Assembly (NCBI RefSeq): GCF_003034995.1
Contig: NZ_PZKF01000012.1
Span: 24,433 to 88,432 of the forward strand
Origin: Phaeovulum veldkampii DSM 11550
GTDB taxonomy: Bacteria; Pseudomonadota; Alphaproteobacteria; Rhodobacterales; Rhodobacteraceae
Direction of reading: 5' to 3'
DNA: 64,000 nucleotides
Position numbers and translations under genes: made by a program
Shown: in pieces, positions 20,681 through 29,013 of the stretch
Layout: each line of letters opens with the position of its first letter
How positions within the stretch are numbered: the first letter of the stretch is position 1
Notes under the pieces: generated by a model
Seen by the model: only the letters and a program-made list of their open reading frames with translations
What the model was told of the DNA's origin: nothing
The model's database searches: none

Positions 20681-21952
20681 TCAGGCGTTCATCGACTCGA
20701 AAAACTCGCCATTCGTCTTGGTCTGCTTCAGCTTTGAGATCAGGAACTCGATTGCATCGGTCGTGCCCATCGGGTTCAGGATGCGCCGCAACAGATAGGT
20801 CTTCTGCAAATCTTTTGCATCCACCAGAAGCTCTTCTTTCCGGGTGCCCGACTTCAAAATATCCATCGCCGGGAACACCCGTTTATCGGCTACTTTCCTG
20901 TCCAACACGATCTCGCTGTTGCCGGTACCCTTGAATTCCTCAAAGATCACTTCGTCCATCCGGCTACCGGTGTCGATCAGCGCAGTGGCGATAATGGTCA
21001 GACTGCCGCCCTCTTCAATATTGCGCGCCGCACCGAAAAATCGCTTCGGGCGCTGCAAGGCGTTAGCATCCACACCACCGGTCAGCACCTTGCCCGACGA
21101 AGGCACAACGGTGTTGAACGCACGTCCAAGCCGCGTGATCGAATCAAGCAAGATCACCACATCGCGCTTGTGCTCGACAAGTCGCTTGGCTTTCTCGATC
21201 ACCATTTCGGCCACCGCAACGTGCCGGGTCGCCGGCTCGTCGAAGGTTGACGAAATCACCTCACCCTTCACGCTACGCTGCATGTCGGTCACCTCTTCGG
21301 GGCGTTCGTCAATCAGCAGCACGATCAGATAAACCTCAGGGTGGTTCTTTTCGATCGAATTGGCGATATTTTGCAGCAGCACCGTCTTGCCGGTGCGCGG
21401 CGGCGCGACGATCAAGCTGCGCTGGCCCTTTCCAATCGGTGCCACCAAGTCGATAATCCGGGCCGAGCGGTCGCGGATCGTCGGATCTTCGACCTCCATC
21501 TTCAGCCGTTCAGTCGGATACAGCGGGGTGAGATTTTCAAACGCCACCTTGTGTCGCGCGCGTTCGGGATCTTGGAAATTGATTCGCTCGACATTGGTCA
21601 GCGCAAAATAGCGTTCATTTTCACCCGGTGCCCGCATGATACCTTCGACGGTATCGCCGGTGCGCAGCGAATGATGGCGGATCATGTCGGGGCTTACATA
21701 GATGTCATCAGGACCCGGCAGATAGTTTGCCTCGGGCGAGCGCAGAAAGCCAAACCCGTCCTGCAAAACCTCCAGCACGCCATCTCCGCCGATCTCCAGC
21801 CCTTCTTCAGCATGCTCCTTGAGGATCGAGAACATCATCTCGCCCTTGCGCATGGTCGAGGCGTTCTCGATTTCCCACTCCTCGGCCATCGAAAGCAGAT
21901 CGGCCGGGCTTTTCGCCTTCAGGTCGGACAGGTTCAAACGCTCTTGGCTCAT
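20681..21952 (-). CDS. rho: Transcription termination factor Rho
   Basis: 423-residue hexameric RNA helicase. The N-terminal RNA-binding domain is visible as [28 protein letters not shown]. The ATPase core has Walker [32 protein letters not shown], Walker [17 protein letters not shown] and the Q-loop/R-loop segment [15 protein letters not shown]. Typical length. It lies upstream of mnmE in the leftward block and may head an operon with its own leader (21953-22022). Confidence 0.98.
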   Translation of the reverse strand: MSQERLNLSDLKAKSPADLLSMAEEWEIENASTMRKGEMMFSILKEHAEEGLEIGGDGVLEVLQDGFGFLRSPEANYLPGPDDIYVSPDMIRHHSLRTGDTVEGIMRAPGENERYFALTNVERINFQDPERARHKVAFENLTPLYPTERLKMEVEDPTIRDRSARIIDLVAPIGKGQRSLIVAPPRTGKTVLLQNIANSIEKNHPEVYLIVLLIDERPEEVTDMQRSVKGEVISSTFDEPATRHVAVAEMVIEKAKRLVEHKRDVVILLDSITRLGRAFNTVVPSSGKVLTGGVDANALQRPKRFFGAARNIEEGGSLTIIATALIDTGSRMDEVIFEEFKGTGNSEIVLDRKVADKRVFPAMDILKSGTRKEELLVDAKDLQKTYLLRRILNPMGTTDAIEFLISKLKQTKTNGEFFESMNA

Positions 21953-22022
21953 GGCACTTCCACAGGGGGCAAAGGCGCCGACGAAGGGCGCGCAAGGATG
22001 GATTCGGGAAAACCCTACGACC

Positions 22023-22045
22023 GGACGGTCAGGCTTGAACCGTCC
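22023..22045 (-). terminator. Hairpin downstream of hemJ
   Basis: Perfect 7-bp stem, GGACGGT (22023-22029) with ACCGTCC (22039-22045) and a 9-base loop, 34 bp beyond the hemJ stop on the leftward strand and before rho. About 11 bases further along that strand is GGGTTTTCCC, only a short T-run. It is probably the hemJ terminator or part of the rho leader; autoregulatory leaders are known for rho in some bacteria. Confidence 0.45.
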
Positions 22046-22078
22046 CTATCCCTGCCCCTGCGCAAAGTCAACAAAGCC

Positions 22079-22546
22079 TCAGAATTTCAAGAATACCGCC
22101 AGAACAATCACCACCATCAGGATCGTGGGCAATTCGTTCATCATGCGATACTGACGACCCGTCAGTCGGTTTGCACCAGCCATGAAATCCTTGCGTCGTG
22201 CTGCAAGCCACATGTGAAACACCGTCATGGCAATGATCGAGAACCCTTTGGCCCAAGGCCAGATCAACGACCAGTCGATCACGCCCGGCGTAAACACCAG
22301 CATCAGTCCGAAAAACCAGGTCGAGATTGCCGAAGGGTTCATGATTGCTTTCAGCAGCAGCCGTTCCTGATGCTGAAACAACAGGTCCATCTCGCTGCCT
22401 GTGACAACGCCAGCCTTCTTCAGCCCCTCGACATGGTAGACGTACAGCCGCGGCAGATAGAACAGACCAGCCATCCAGGCCAGAACTGACATCACATGAA
22501 ATGCCTTCACCCAAGGATACCAGCTCAACAGAAAATCGCCCATCAT
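22079..22546 (-). CDS. hemJ: Protoporphyrinogen IX oxidase HemJ
   Basis: 155-residue membrane enzyme that oxidises protoporphyrinogen IX to protoporphyrin IX. Four hydrophobic segments are visible (around residues 11-30, 75-95, 100-120 and the C-terminal VVIVLAVFLKF). Conserved features are the His in KAFHVMSVLAWMAGLFYLPRLYVYHVE, with its second His in YVYHVE, and the NELPT segment near the C-terminus. It is the first leftward gene next to the proposed replication origin. Confidence 0.94.
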   Translation of the reverse strand: MMGDFLLSWYPWVKAFHVMSVLAWMAGLFYLPRLYVYHVEGLKKAGVVTGSEMDLLFQHQERLLLKAIMNPSAISTWFFGLMLVFTPGVIDWSLIWPWAKGFSIIAMTVFHMWLAARRKDFMAGANRLTGRQYRMMNELPTILMVVIVLAVFLKF

Positions 22547-22674
22547 CTTGCCCTTCGCTGTGTCGGTGTCACCCTAAGAATAAGTAAAGAGATTGAAAAG
22601 ATGATGATGATGTAGGGGCGGTGGACAATGTGGACTACATCGGCACACCCTGCACTATCCACAGCGCCGCAGCC

Positions 22675-22683
22675 TGTGGATAA
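22675..22683 (-). promoter_or_regulatory. DnaA box (perfect)
   Basis: TGTGGATAA, the exact complement of the consensus DnaA box TTATCCACA, placed just left of the AT-rich stretch in the proposed origin. It lies 12 bases from a near-consensus box at 22655-22663 in the opposite orientation. Confidence 0.85.
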
Positions 22684-22697
22684 AGCTGTGCCTAACT

Positions 22698-22772
22698 CTG
22701 AAAAATTTCCAAGTGTCAAAAATATATGTTTTATATCAACTGCTTAACATGCTATTTATTGTTTATTTAATG
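22698..22772. other. AT-rich candidate DNA unwinding element
   Basis: About 75 bases dominated by A and T, strikingly unlike the GC-rich surroundings, flanked by DnaA boxes on both sides. It is the best candidate for initial strand opening. It contains TTAA-N7-TTTA (22744-22758), one mismatch from a CtrA box. Confidence 0.7.
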
Positions 22773-22939
22773 TGGACAATACACCGCGCTTCGTCACTGT
22801 GGCAGATCATCCACAGCTATGGGGAATTGTTCTCCTCAGGTGGAAAAGCCATCGGCTTTCTTGACAAAACCTCCCGGTTTCGGGGATCGCTGTCTGGGGC
22901 AGCAGTTTGCCTCATGGTTCGCCCCGGCTTCACCCCAGT

Positions 22940-22948
22940 TTATCCACA
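22940..22948 (+). promoter_or_regulatory. DnaA box (perfect)
   Basis: TTATCCACA, an exact DnaA box, six bases before the maf start codon. DnaA bound here could both act at the origin and affect maf transcription. Confidence 0.85.
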
Positions 22949-22953
22949 GGCTC

Positions 22954-23550
22954 ATGCACACGCCCCTGATCCTTGCCTCCGGCTCCGAAATCCGCGCGCG
23001 GTTGCTGCGTGGCGCGGGGCTGTCGCCACAGGTGATTTCTCCGCGGATCGACGAAGAGGCGATCCGCACGGCGCTTTTGGCCGAGGGTGCAAGCCCGCGT
23101 GATCTGGCCGACCTCCTGGCCGAGATGAAAACGCGCAAGCTGTCAGAGCGGCATCCGGGTGCCTTGGTTCTCGGCGCCGATCAGGTGCTGGACTGTGACG
23201 GACAGATATTTTCCAAGCCTACCTCGCCCGACGATGCGGCAGCCCAGCTTGCGCGGCTTTCTGGTCGCAGTCACCGGCTGCTGTCGGCTCTCGTCGTGTC
23301 GCAAGACGGCAAACCGGTCTGGCGCCATATTGGCGAAGCGCGGTTGACCATGCACCCTATCCCTGAGCCGGAACGCACCGCCTATCTGTTGCGCAACTGG
23401 CCCGACATCCGCCATTGTGTCGGCTGCTACAAACTCGAAGAGGAAGGCGCGCGGCTGTTCTCGCGCATTGAAGGCGACTATTTCACCATTCTGGGCTTGC
23501 CCCTGATCGAGTTCCTGTCCTGGCTTCGGTTCCGAGGAGACTTCGCCTGA
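22954..23550 (+). CDS. maf: Maf-family nucleotide pyrophosphatase
   Basis: 198-residue Maf protein, a pyrophosphatase for non-canonical or modified nucleoside triphosphates. It has the opening ILASGSEIRARLLRGAGL (with the S-R active-site pattern), ALVLGADQVLDCDG and the segment NWPDIRHCVGCYKLEEEGARL where YhdE/YceF-type proteins have variable specificity residues. The ATG at 22954 is chosen since upstream sequence is origin DNA. It heads the maf-aroE-coaE-dnaQ operon. Confidence 0.93.
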   Translation: MHTPLILASGSEIRARLLRGAGLSPQVISPRIDEEAIRTALLAEGASPRDLADLLAEMKTRKLSERHPGALVLGADQVLDCDGQIFSKPTSPDDAAAQLARLSGRSHRLLSALVVSQDGKPVWRHIGEARLTMHPIPEPERTAYLLRNWPDIRHCVGCYKLEEEGARLFSRIEGDYFTILGLPLIEFLSWLRFRGDFA

Positions 23551-24389
23551 TGTCCGATCATCCCCGCATTCCGCTGGCCGGTGTGATCGGTTCGCCTGTC
23601 GCGCATTCCCGCTCGCCCGCGCTGCATGGGCATTGGCTGAAAACCTACGGTATCCGTGGCCATTACGTTCCCATGGATGTCGCCGCCGAAGATCTGGAAC
23701 AGGTGCTGCGCACCTTGCCCAAGGCAGGTTTCGTCGGCTGCAACGTCACCATCCCGCACAAAGAGGCGGCGCTGGTGCTGGCCGATGTCATCTCTGACCG
23801 GGCGGCGCTGATCGGGGCGGCCAACACGCTGATCTTTCGCCCGGATGGCAAGATCCACGCCGATAATACAGACGGTTACGGGTTCATTGCCAATCTGCGT
23901 CAGAACGCGCCGCAGTGGTTGCCCGCCGCCGGGCCAGCCGCGTTGATCGGTGCAGGGGGGGCGGCACGGGCGGTTCTCGCCTCGTTGCTTGAGGTCGGTG
24001 TGCCCGAAATCCGCATTGCCAACCGCACACGCGCTCGCGCCGACGCGCTGCGCGCCGAATTTGGCGCCCGCATCGTGGTCTATGACTGGGCACAAGCTGG
24101 AAACATGATGGAAGATGCGCTGACCGTGGTGAACACATCGTCGTTGGGCATGGTCGGGCAGCCCGAATTGCGGGTGCCGCTGGATGCGCTGGATTTTCGG
24201 GCGATCGTCACCGATCTGGTTTATACCCCCCTGCGAACCCGCCTGCTGGATGAGGCTGCGGCGGCGGGCTGCACCGTGGTTGATGGTCTGGGGATGTTGC
24301 TGCATCAGGCTGCACCGGGGTTTGAGCGCTGGTTCGGCACCCGCCCCGAGGTGAACGAGGCCACCCGCGCCGCCGTTCTGGCCGGATGA
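23550..24389 (+). CDS. aroE: Shikimate dehydrogenase (NADP+)
   Basis: 279-residue AroE, reducing 3-dehydroshikimate to shikimate in aromatic amino-acid synthesis. The sequence shows [18 protein letters not shown] (shikimate-binding Ser residues), [11 protein letters not shown] with the catalytic Lys, ADNTDGYGF with the catalytic Asp, and the NADP-binding [10 protein letters not shown]. Its ATG overlaps the maf stop by one base and it overlaps coaE by four bases. Confidence 0.97.
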   Translation: MSDHPRIPLAGVIGSPVAHSRSPALHGHWLKTYGIRGHYVPMDVAAEDLEQVLRTLPKAGFVGCNVTIPHKEAALVLADVISDRAALIGAANTLIFRPDGKIHADNTDGYGFIANLRQNAPQWLPAAGPAALIGAGGAARAVLASLLEVGVPEIRIANRTRARADALRAEFGARIVVYDWAQAGNMMEDALTVVNTSSLGMVGQPELRVPLDALDFRAIVTDLVYTPLRTRLLDEAAAAGCTVVDGLGMLLHQAAPGFERWFGTRPEVNEATRAAVLAG

Positions 24390-24988
24390 GCGGGCGGCGG
24401 CCGTTCCGTCTGGGTCTGACCGGCTCGATCGGCATGGGTAAATCGACCACGGCAGCGATGTTTGCCGATCTTGGGGTGCCGGTCTGGGATGCTGACGCTA
24501 CCGTGCATGCCCTCTATGCACCCGGCGGTGCGGCGGTGGCCCCTATTGCCGCCGCCTTTCCCGGTGCGGTGTCCGACGGCGCCGTCAGCCGCCCCGTGCT
24601 GAAAGCGATGATCGCCGCAGACCCCCCCGCACTAGCCCGGCTGGAGGCAATCGTTCACCCGCTTGTCGTCGCATCGCGGGCGGCCTTCTTGCGCGCCCAC
24701 GCTGATGCAACGCTGGTTCTATTCGACATTCCGCTGCTGTTCGAAACCGGCGCCGACGCTGATCTTGACGCAACGCTGGTCGTCTCGGCCCCGCCCGAGG
24801 TGCAGCGTCAGCGGGTTCTGGGGCGCCCCGGCATGACCGAGGATCAACTGGCGCTGATCCTTGCCCGGCAGATGCCCGACGCTGACAAGCGCGCCCGCGC
24901 CACCCATGTGATTGAAACCGAAAGCCTTGAGCAGACCCGCGCCGCCGTGCAAAAGCTGGTCAAGGAATTGGAGGCAGATCATGCGTGA
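24386..24988 (+). CDS. coaE: Dephospho-CoA kinase
   Basis: 200-residue kinase for the last step of coenzyme A synthesis (ATP + dephospho-CoA). The P-loop is [17 protein letters not shown] at about residues 8-24, followed by [12 protein letters not shown] and, mid-protein, [14 protein letters not shown], all standard CoaE motifs. It overlaps aroE by four bases and dnaQ by eight. Confidence 0.96.
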   Translation: MSGRRPFRLGLTGSIGMGKSTTAAMFADLGVPVWDADATVHALYAPGGAAVAPIAAAFPGAVSDGAVSRPVLKAMIAADPPALARLEAIVHPLVVASRAAFLRAHADATLVLFDIPLLFETGADADLDATLVVSAPPEVQRQRVLGRPGMTEDQLALILARQMPDADKRARATHVIETESLEQTRAAVQKLVKELEADHA

Positions 24989-25676
24989 AATCGTTCTGGA
25001 TACCGAGACCACCGGGTTTGAACCGACCGAAGGCCACCGGATTGTTGAAATCGGCGCCGTCGAATTGTTCAACCATGTTCCGACTGGCCGGATTTATCAC
25101 CAGTATATCAACCCGGAGCGACCAATGCCGCCCGAGGCTTTTCAGGTACACGGTCTTGGCGACGATTTTCTGCGCGACAAACCCAAATTCGCGCAGATCG
25201 CGCGCGAGTTTCTGGATTTCATCGGCCCCGATGCCCGCTTGGTCATCCACAATGCCGCCTTTGACATGAAGTTTCTGAATGCCGAATTGGGCTGGGCCGG
25301 CCTTTCGGTTCTGCCCGCAGATCGCGCGCTGGATACGCTGACGATGGCGCGGCGCAAATTCCCCGGCTCGCCCGCGACGCTTGATGCCTTGTGTCGCCGC
25401 TTTGGTGTCGACAACTCGGGCCGGGAAAAACACGGCGCGCTTCTGGACAGCGAAATTCTGGCCGAAGTTTATCTGGAGTTGATCGGCGGGCGACAGCCCG
25501 ATTTTGTGCTGTCAGCCAGCGCGGGTGAGTCAACCGCCGCGCAAACCACACAAGATTGGCGCCCGCGCCCGCGGTCTGTCGCCCTGCCATCGCGCCTGAC
25601 CGAAGCCGAGGCGCAGGCCCATGCTGCCTTTATCGAAAGGCTTGGCGCTCAGGCAATCTGGGGGCGGTTCGGCTAA
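24981..25676 (+). CDS. dnaQ: DNA polymerase III epsilon subunit (proofreading exonuclease)
   Basis: 231-residue DEDDh 3'-5' exonuclease. Exo I is [11 protein letters not shown], Exo II is [13 protein letters not shown] and Exo III epsilon is [14 protein letters not shown]. It proofreads for the replicative polymerase. The ATG at 24981 gives the canonical [12 protein letters not shown] start and overlaps coaE by eight bases; a longer in-frame reading is inside coaE. Its position beside the origin is common in alphaproteobacteria. Confidence 0.96.
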   Translation: MREIVLDTETTGFEPTEGHRIVEIGAVELFNHVPTGRIYHQYINPERPMPPEAFQVHGLGDDFLRDKPKFAQIAREFLDFIGPDARLVIHNAAFDMKFLNAELGWAGLSVLPADRALDTLTMARRKFPGSPATLDALCRRFGVDNSGREKHGALLDSEILAEVYLELIGGRQPDFVLSASAGESTAAQTTQDWRPRPRSVALPSRLTEAEAQAHAAFIERLGAQAIWGRFG

Positions 25677-25696
25677 GCCGCCCCGGCCTTCGCGGC

Positions 25697-26011
25697 TCAG
25701 ATTGCCAGATCATCCAGCGATTTGCCTTCGGCAAGCGCCGCAGCCATCCAACGCGGCTTGCGGCCGCGCCCGGTCCAGGTTTCCGATGGGTTCGCCGGAT
25801 TGGCGTATTTGGCTGCCGCGGGCTTGCGTTTCTTGCCCGAGAAAATCGCCGTCAACTCGGCCAGATTATAGCCCATCTTGCGCGCGGCCTCTTCCAGTTC
25901 CGCCAAGGCCTCTTTCATTTTGCGATCTTCGAACGTGGCAATCGCACGATCGACACGAGCCCGGAGGGCCTTCAACTCGTTAAGAGACAGGGTGTCCAGA
26001 TCGTTATACAT
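25697..26011 (-). CDS. hvrA: H-NS family regulator, HvrA-like
   Basis: 104-residue H-NS-type DNA-binding protein. Residues 1-55 form a coiled-coil oligomerisation region (LNELKALRARVDRAIATFEDRKMKEALAEL), and the C-terminal part carries the minor-groove-binding core YANPANPSETWTGRGRKPRW. In Rhodobacter, HvrA lies beside regA and modulates photosynthesis and nitrogen-fixation genes; the same neighbourhood is seen here. It is downstream of regA but separated by a strong terminator, so it probably has its own promoter in 26012-26070. Confidence 0.9.
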   Translation of the reverse strand: MYNDLDTLSLNELKALRARVDRAIATFEDRKMKEALAELEEAARKMGYNLAELTAIFSGKKRKPAAAKYANPANPSETWTGRGRKPRWMAAALAEGKSLDDLAI

Positions 26012-26070
26012 TTCTTGTTCCCGTCATATTGGAGATTTTCCCTTATTCTCCATTGCGGCTAGATAATCAA

Positions 26071-26098
26071 GAAACAAAACCCCCGCCAATTGGCGGGG
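26071..26098 (-). terminator. Intrinsic terminator between regA and hvrA
   Basis: Stem CCCCGCC / GGCGGGG (26081-26087 with 26092-26098) and an AATT loop, followed on the leftward strand by GTTTTGTTTC. This is a classic Rho-independent terminator for regA, 27 bp past its stop. The T-rich flank on the other side also allows some activity in the rightward direction. Confidence 0.88.
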
Positions 26099-26124
26099 AT
26101 TTTGATCTGTAATCAACTTTTCTG

Positions 26125-26679
26125 TTATTTCGGGCTTCTTTTGGCAAGAATCCGCTGCAATGTCCGTCGGTGCATGTTCAGCCGCCGCGCGGTTTCGCTG
26201 ACATTGCGGTCGCATAGCTCATAGACGCGCTGGATATGCTCCCAACGCACACGGTCTGCAGACATCGGGTTTTCGGGCGGTGGCGGCAGTGTTTCGCCAC
26301 GCGCCAGCAGGGCGTTGGTGATGTCATTGGCATCGGCGGGTTTTGACAGGTAATCCGTCGCGCCGATCTTGACCGCAGCCACCGCCGTGGCAATGGCGCC
26401 ATAGCCGGTCAGAACCACGATCCGCGCATCGGGGCGGCGTTCACGAAGAAGCTCCACCACGTCGAGGCCGTTGCCATCTTCAAGCCGCAGGTCAACCACC
26501 GCATAGGCCGGGGCGCGCGTCTGGACGATTGACTTGCCGGCGGCAACGCTTTCAGCCGTTTCGGTCAGGAAGCCGCGCTTTTCCATCGCCCGCGCCAGAC
26601 GGGTCAAAAAGGGGATGTCGTCATCAACCAAAAGCAGCGACCGATCCGGCCCTAGTTCGGCGAAGTCTTCCTCGGTCAT
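26125..26679 (-). CDS. regA: Redox response regulator RegA/PrrA/ActR
   Basis: 184-residue response regulator of the RegB-RegA system. The receiver has the acidic pocket LLLVDDDIPF, phospho-acceptor Asp in YAVVDLRLEDGNG, the Thr in VVLTGYGA and Lys in YLSKPADANDI. After a proline linker (LPPPPENP) comes a Fis-type helix-turn-helix, NVSETARRLNMHRRTLQRILAKRSP, nearly invariant in this family. The ATG at 26679 yields MTEEDFAELG, matching RegA starts as I know them. It globally controls photosynthesis, respiration and CO2/N2 fixation genes. The 143-bp gap to senC shows no further gene. Confidence 0.97.
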   Translation of the reverse strand: MTEEDFAELGPDRSLLLVDDDIPFLTRLARAMEKRGFLTETAESVAAGKSIVQTRAPAYAVVDLRLEDGNGLDVVELLRERRPDARIVVLTGYGAIATAVAAVKIGATDYLSKPADANDITNALLARGETLPPPPENPMSADRVRWEHIQRVYELCDRNVSETARRLNMHRRTLQRILAKRSPK

Positions 26680-26822
26680 GTCCACCCCTCGACTGTTGCT
26701 TGACTTCGGTTCTAAGGGGTTGCGACGAAATGGTCAATTTCTGCGTATCGCGGTTGTCACAGTCTTTTCTGGCAAGCCCGTGGCAATCGCGGGCGGCGGC
26801 CTGCGACCTGTTGTTTTCAAAG

Positions 26823-27446
26823 CTATTTTGGCGCGGCCTCGACAAAGCAGGCAACCCGCCGTGCCATGTCTTTGGGGGTGGTGTCACGGTCGAAATTCTC
26901 GACAAAGCCGATTTCGGGGAAAACCAGATAGGTCTGGGTCGAATGGTCGATCAGATAGTAGGGGTCGTTCGGATCCTGGATCTTGTAAAAGGTCCGGTAG
27001 GCCTGGCTTGCCGCCTTCACCTGTTCGGGTGTGCCGGTCAGGCCAATCATTCGCGGATGCAGGATGTCGGTGAATTCGGCCAGCAGTTCCGGCGTGTCAC
27101 GCCCTGGGTCAATCGAAATGAACACCGGCGTCACCAGATGGCCCATCTGTTCCAGCAGATAGACGGCCTCGGCATTGCGGCTGTTGTCCAGCGGGCAGAC
27201 ATCGGGGCAGAAGGTGTAGCCAAAATACAAAAGCGTAGGCCCGGCGATCACGTCGCGGTCTGTTACCGCCTTGCCTGTTTCGTCGGTCAACGAAAATGGC
27301 CCGCCGATTGGCGCGGGTCGGCCGGTTTCGCGGCATTGCGCGAACGGATCGCTGGCTTTCGCGCGGGTCATCGCAAAGCTGACCCCCAGCGCGATGGCCA
27401 CCACGCCCAAGGCGGCGATTGCGGCGGTTCTGGCGGAAATCGGCAT
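26823..27446 (-). CDS. senC: SCO1/SenC/PrrC copper chaperone
   Basis: 207-residue membrane-anchored thioredoxin-fold protein. One N-terminal hydrophobic anchor (IAALGVVAIALGVSFAM) is followed by the periplasmic domain with YFGYTFCPDVCPLDN (copper-binding C-x3-C) and the conserved His in DHSTQTYLVFP. SenC/PrrC supports copper centre assembly in cbb3 oxidase and feeds redox state to RegB. I use the ATG at 27446, with GGAG about seven bases upstream; longer readings run into the regB intergenic region. It is divergent from regB. Confidence 0.93.
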   Translation of the reverse strand: MPISARTAAIAALGVVAIALGVSFAMTRAKASDPFAQCRETGRPAPIGGPFSLTDETGKAVTDRDVIAGPTLLYFGYTFCPDVCPLDNSRNAEAVYLLEQMGHLVTPVFISIDPGRDTPELLAEFTDILHPRMIGLTGTPEQVKAASQAYRTFYKIQDPNDPYYLIDHSTQTYLVFPEIGFVENFDRDTTPKDMARRVACFVEAAPK

Positions 27447-27537
27447 GGTGCTCTCCGTTTTCATGGCTGGCGCATTGATTGCCCAAAGCGTGGCGACTAT
27501 CAATCGAAACAAACCCTTCCCGACAACAGGACCGGAT

Positions 27538-28914
27538 ATGCCCCGCTCGATCTTTCCGCAGCGAGAAATGCACAGCGACTGGGTCCGGCTTCGGACGTTG
27601 ATCTACCTGCGCTGGACGGCTGTTTTTGGCCAGTTGACCGCGATCATCGTGGCATGGGTGTTTTACGACATCGCGCTGAACCTCTGGCTGTGCTTTCTGG
27701 TGGTTGGCGCGGCGGTGGTGGCCAATCTGGCTGCCATGAGGTTTTTCCCCGAAAACCGCCGCCTGTCGGAAAGCGAAGCAATGACGATGCTGCTGTTCGA
27801 CACCGCTCAGTTGTCGTTCATGCTGGCGCTGACCGGCGGGCTGAACAACCCGTTTGCGCTGCTGATCCTTGTGCCCGCCACAATTGCCGCCACCGCGCTT
27901 CAGACCCGCTCGCTGGTGTTTGTGGGCATGGTCACGATCCTGCTGGTGACCATCCTCGGTCTGGGCGACGCGTCACTTTACACCCGCAGCGGTGAGGAAA
28001 TTCTGGTCCCCGAGGTGTTCAGCTTCGGCTACTGGATGGCAATCGTGATCGGTGTGGTTTTCCTTGGGCTTTACGCCCGCCGCGTCTCGTCCGAGATTCA
28101 TTCGATGGGCGATGCGCTTCTGGCAACGCAGATGGCCCTGTCTCGCGAACAGAAGCTGACCGATCTGGGCGGCGTGGTGGCCGCTGCTGCGCATGAGTTG
28201 GGCACGCCGCTGGCCACGATCAAGCTGGTTTCGGTCGAACTGGCCGACGAACTGGGTGACCGGCCCGATTTGCGCGCCGATGCCGAACTGATATGCGAAC
28301 AGGCCGACCGTTGCCGCGATATCCTGCGCTCAATGGGCAGGGCCGGAAAGGATGACCTGCATTTGCGCATCGCCCCGGTTCTGGCGGTGCTGCGCGAGGC
28401 CGCAGAGCCGCATATGGACCGCGGCAAGACGATTCTGTTCGAGGCCGTTCCCGGCGCCGATAGTTCTGGTAAGCACCCCAATATCTATCGCATGCCCGAG
28501 GTTATTCACGCCCTGCGCAACTTTGTGCAGAACGCCGTGGATTTCGCAAAATCGACCGTCTGGGTCGAGGCGAAATGGACCGAAGAGCATATCGTTGTGC
28601 GGGTGGTCGATGATGGCCCCGGCTACCCGCCCAGCCTTCTGGGCCGGATCGGCGACCCGTTCCTGACCTCGCGCCGCCCCGAGGCCGAACGCCCCGACAG
28701 GCCGGAATACGAAGGCATGGGGCTGGGCCTGTTCATCGCCAAGACCCTGCTGGAACGCACCGGCGCGCAGGTTGAATTCTACAACAGCACACCGCCGCTT
28801 CAGGCCGACGATGGCCCGGCTCAGTCGGGCGCCGCAATCGAGGTGATCTGGCCGATTTCCCGCATCATCGCGCCCGAGGGCGCATTGGGCGAAAATGTTC
28901 CGATCACTGGCTAA
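27538..28914 (+). CDS. regB: Redox sensor histidine kinase RegB/PrrB
   Basis: 458-residue membrane sensor kinase that phosphorylates RegA when the electron transport chain is reduced. Six hydrophobic segments occupy about residues 25-185 and include the ubiquinone-binding TGGLNNPFALL loop. The H-box is AAAHELGTPLATIKL; the redox-active Cys is expected in ICEQADRCRDILRSMGRAGKDD. The kinase N and G boxes are FVQNAVDFAKS, VDDGPGYP and GMGLGLFIAKTLLERTGA. The ATG at 27538 gives the usual short N-terminal tail. Confidence 0.97.
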   Translation: MPRSIFPQREMHSDWVRLRTLIYLRWTAVFGQLTAIIVAWVFYDIALNLWLCFLVVGAAVVANLAAMRFFPENRRLSESEAMTMLLFDTAQLSFMLALTGGLNNPFALLILVPATIAATALQTRSLVFVGMVTILLVTILGLGDASLYTRSGEEILVPEVFSFGYWMAIVIGVVFLGLYARRVSSEIHSMGDALLATQMALSREQKLTDLGGVVAAAAHELGTPLATIKLVSVELADELGDRPDLRADAELICEQADRCRDILRSMGRAGKDDLHLRIAPVLAVLREAAEPHMDRGKTILFEAVPGADSSGKHPNIYRMPEVIHALRNFVQNAVDFAKSTVWVEAKWTEEHIVVRVVDDGPGYPPSLLGRIGDPFLTSRRPEAERPDRPEYEGMGLGLFIAKTLLERTGAQVEFYNSTPPLQADDGPAQSGAAIEVIWPISRIIAPEGALGENVPITG

Positions 28915-29013
28915 GGCGGAGCCGGGGAGGGGCAGCGCCCAATCTGGCTTAACCCGCCGTTAACCATTCCTGACCATCCTGAGCCAATCGGAAACCGGGC
29001 CTAGCGGGGTGTC

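Larger units (their letters stand above)
22547..22953. other. Putative chromosomal replication origin (oriC)
   Basis: A 407-bp non-coding segment between divergent hemJ and maf. It holds two exact DnaA boxes (TTATCCACA at 22940-22948; its complement at 22675-22683) and one-mismatch boxes CTATCCACA (22655-22663), TCATCCACA (22807-22815) and TGTGGACAA (22771-22779). An AT-rich stretch at about 22698-22772 would serve as the unwinding element. Every gene from 15123 to 22546 points left and the next block (22954-25676) points right, as expected at a bidirectional origin, and parABS lies close by. dnaA is not in the window. Assignment is by pattern, not by skew calculation. Confidence 0.9.

Noticed and set aside
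22744..22758. CtrA-box-like TTAA-N7-TTTA in the AT-rich part of the origin
   Set aside because: One mismatch from TTAA-N7-TTAA in very AT-rich DNA is expected by chance, and CtrA is not known to me to control replication in this family. I note it but do not call a site.
27474..27504. Inverted repeat ATTGAT-N19-ATCAAT between senC and regB, resembling Fnr half-sites
   Set aside because: Fnr sites have a 4-base spacer (TTGAT-N4-ATCAA). A 19-base spacing does not fit one dimer, so this is not a credible Fnr box.
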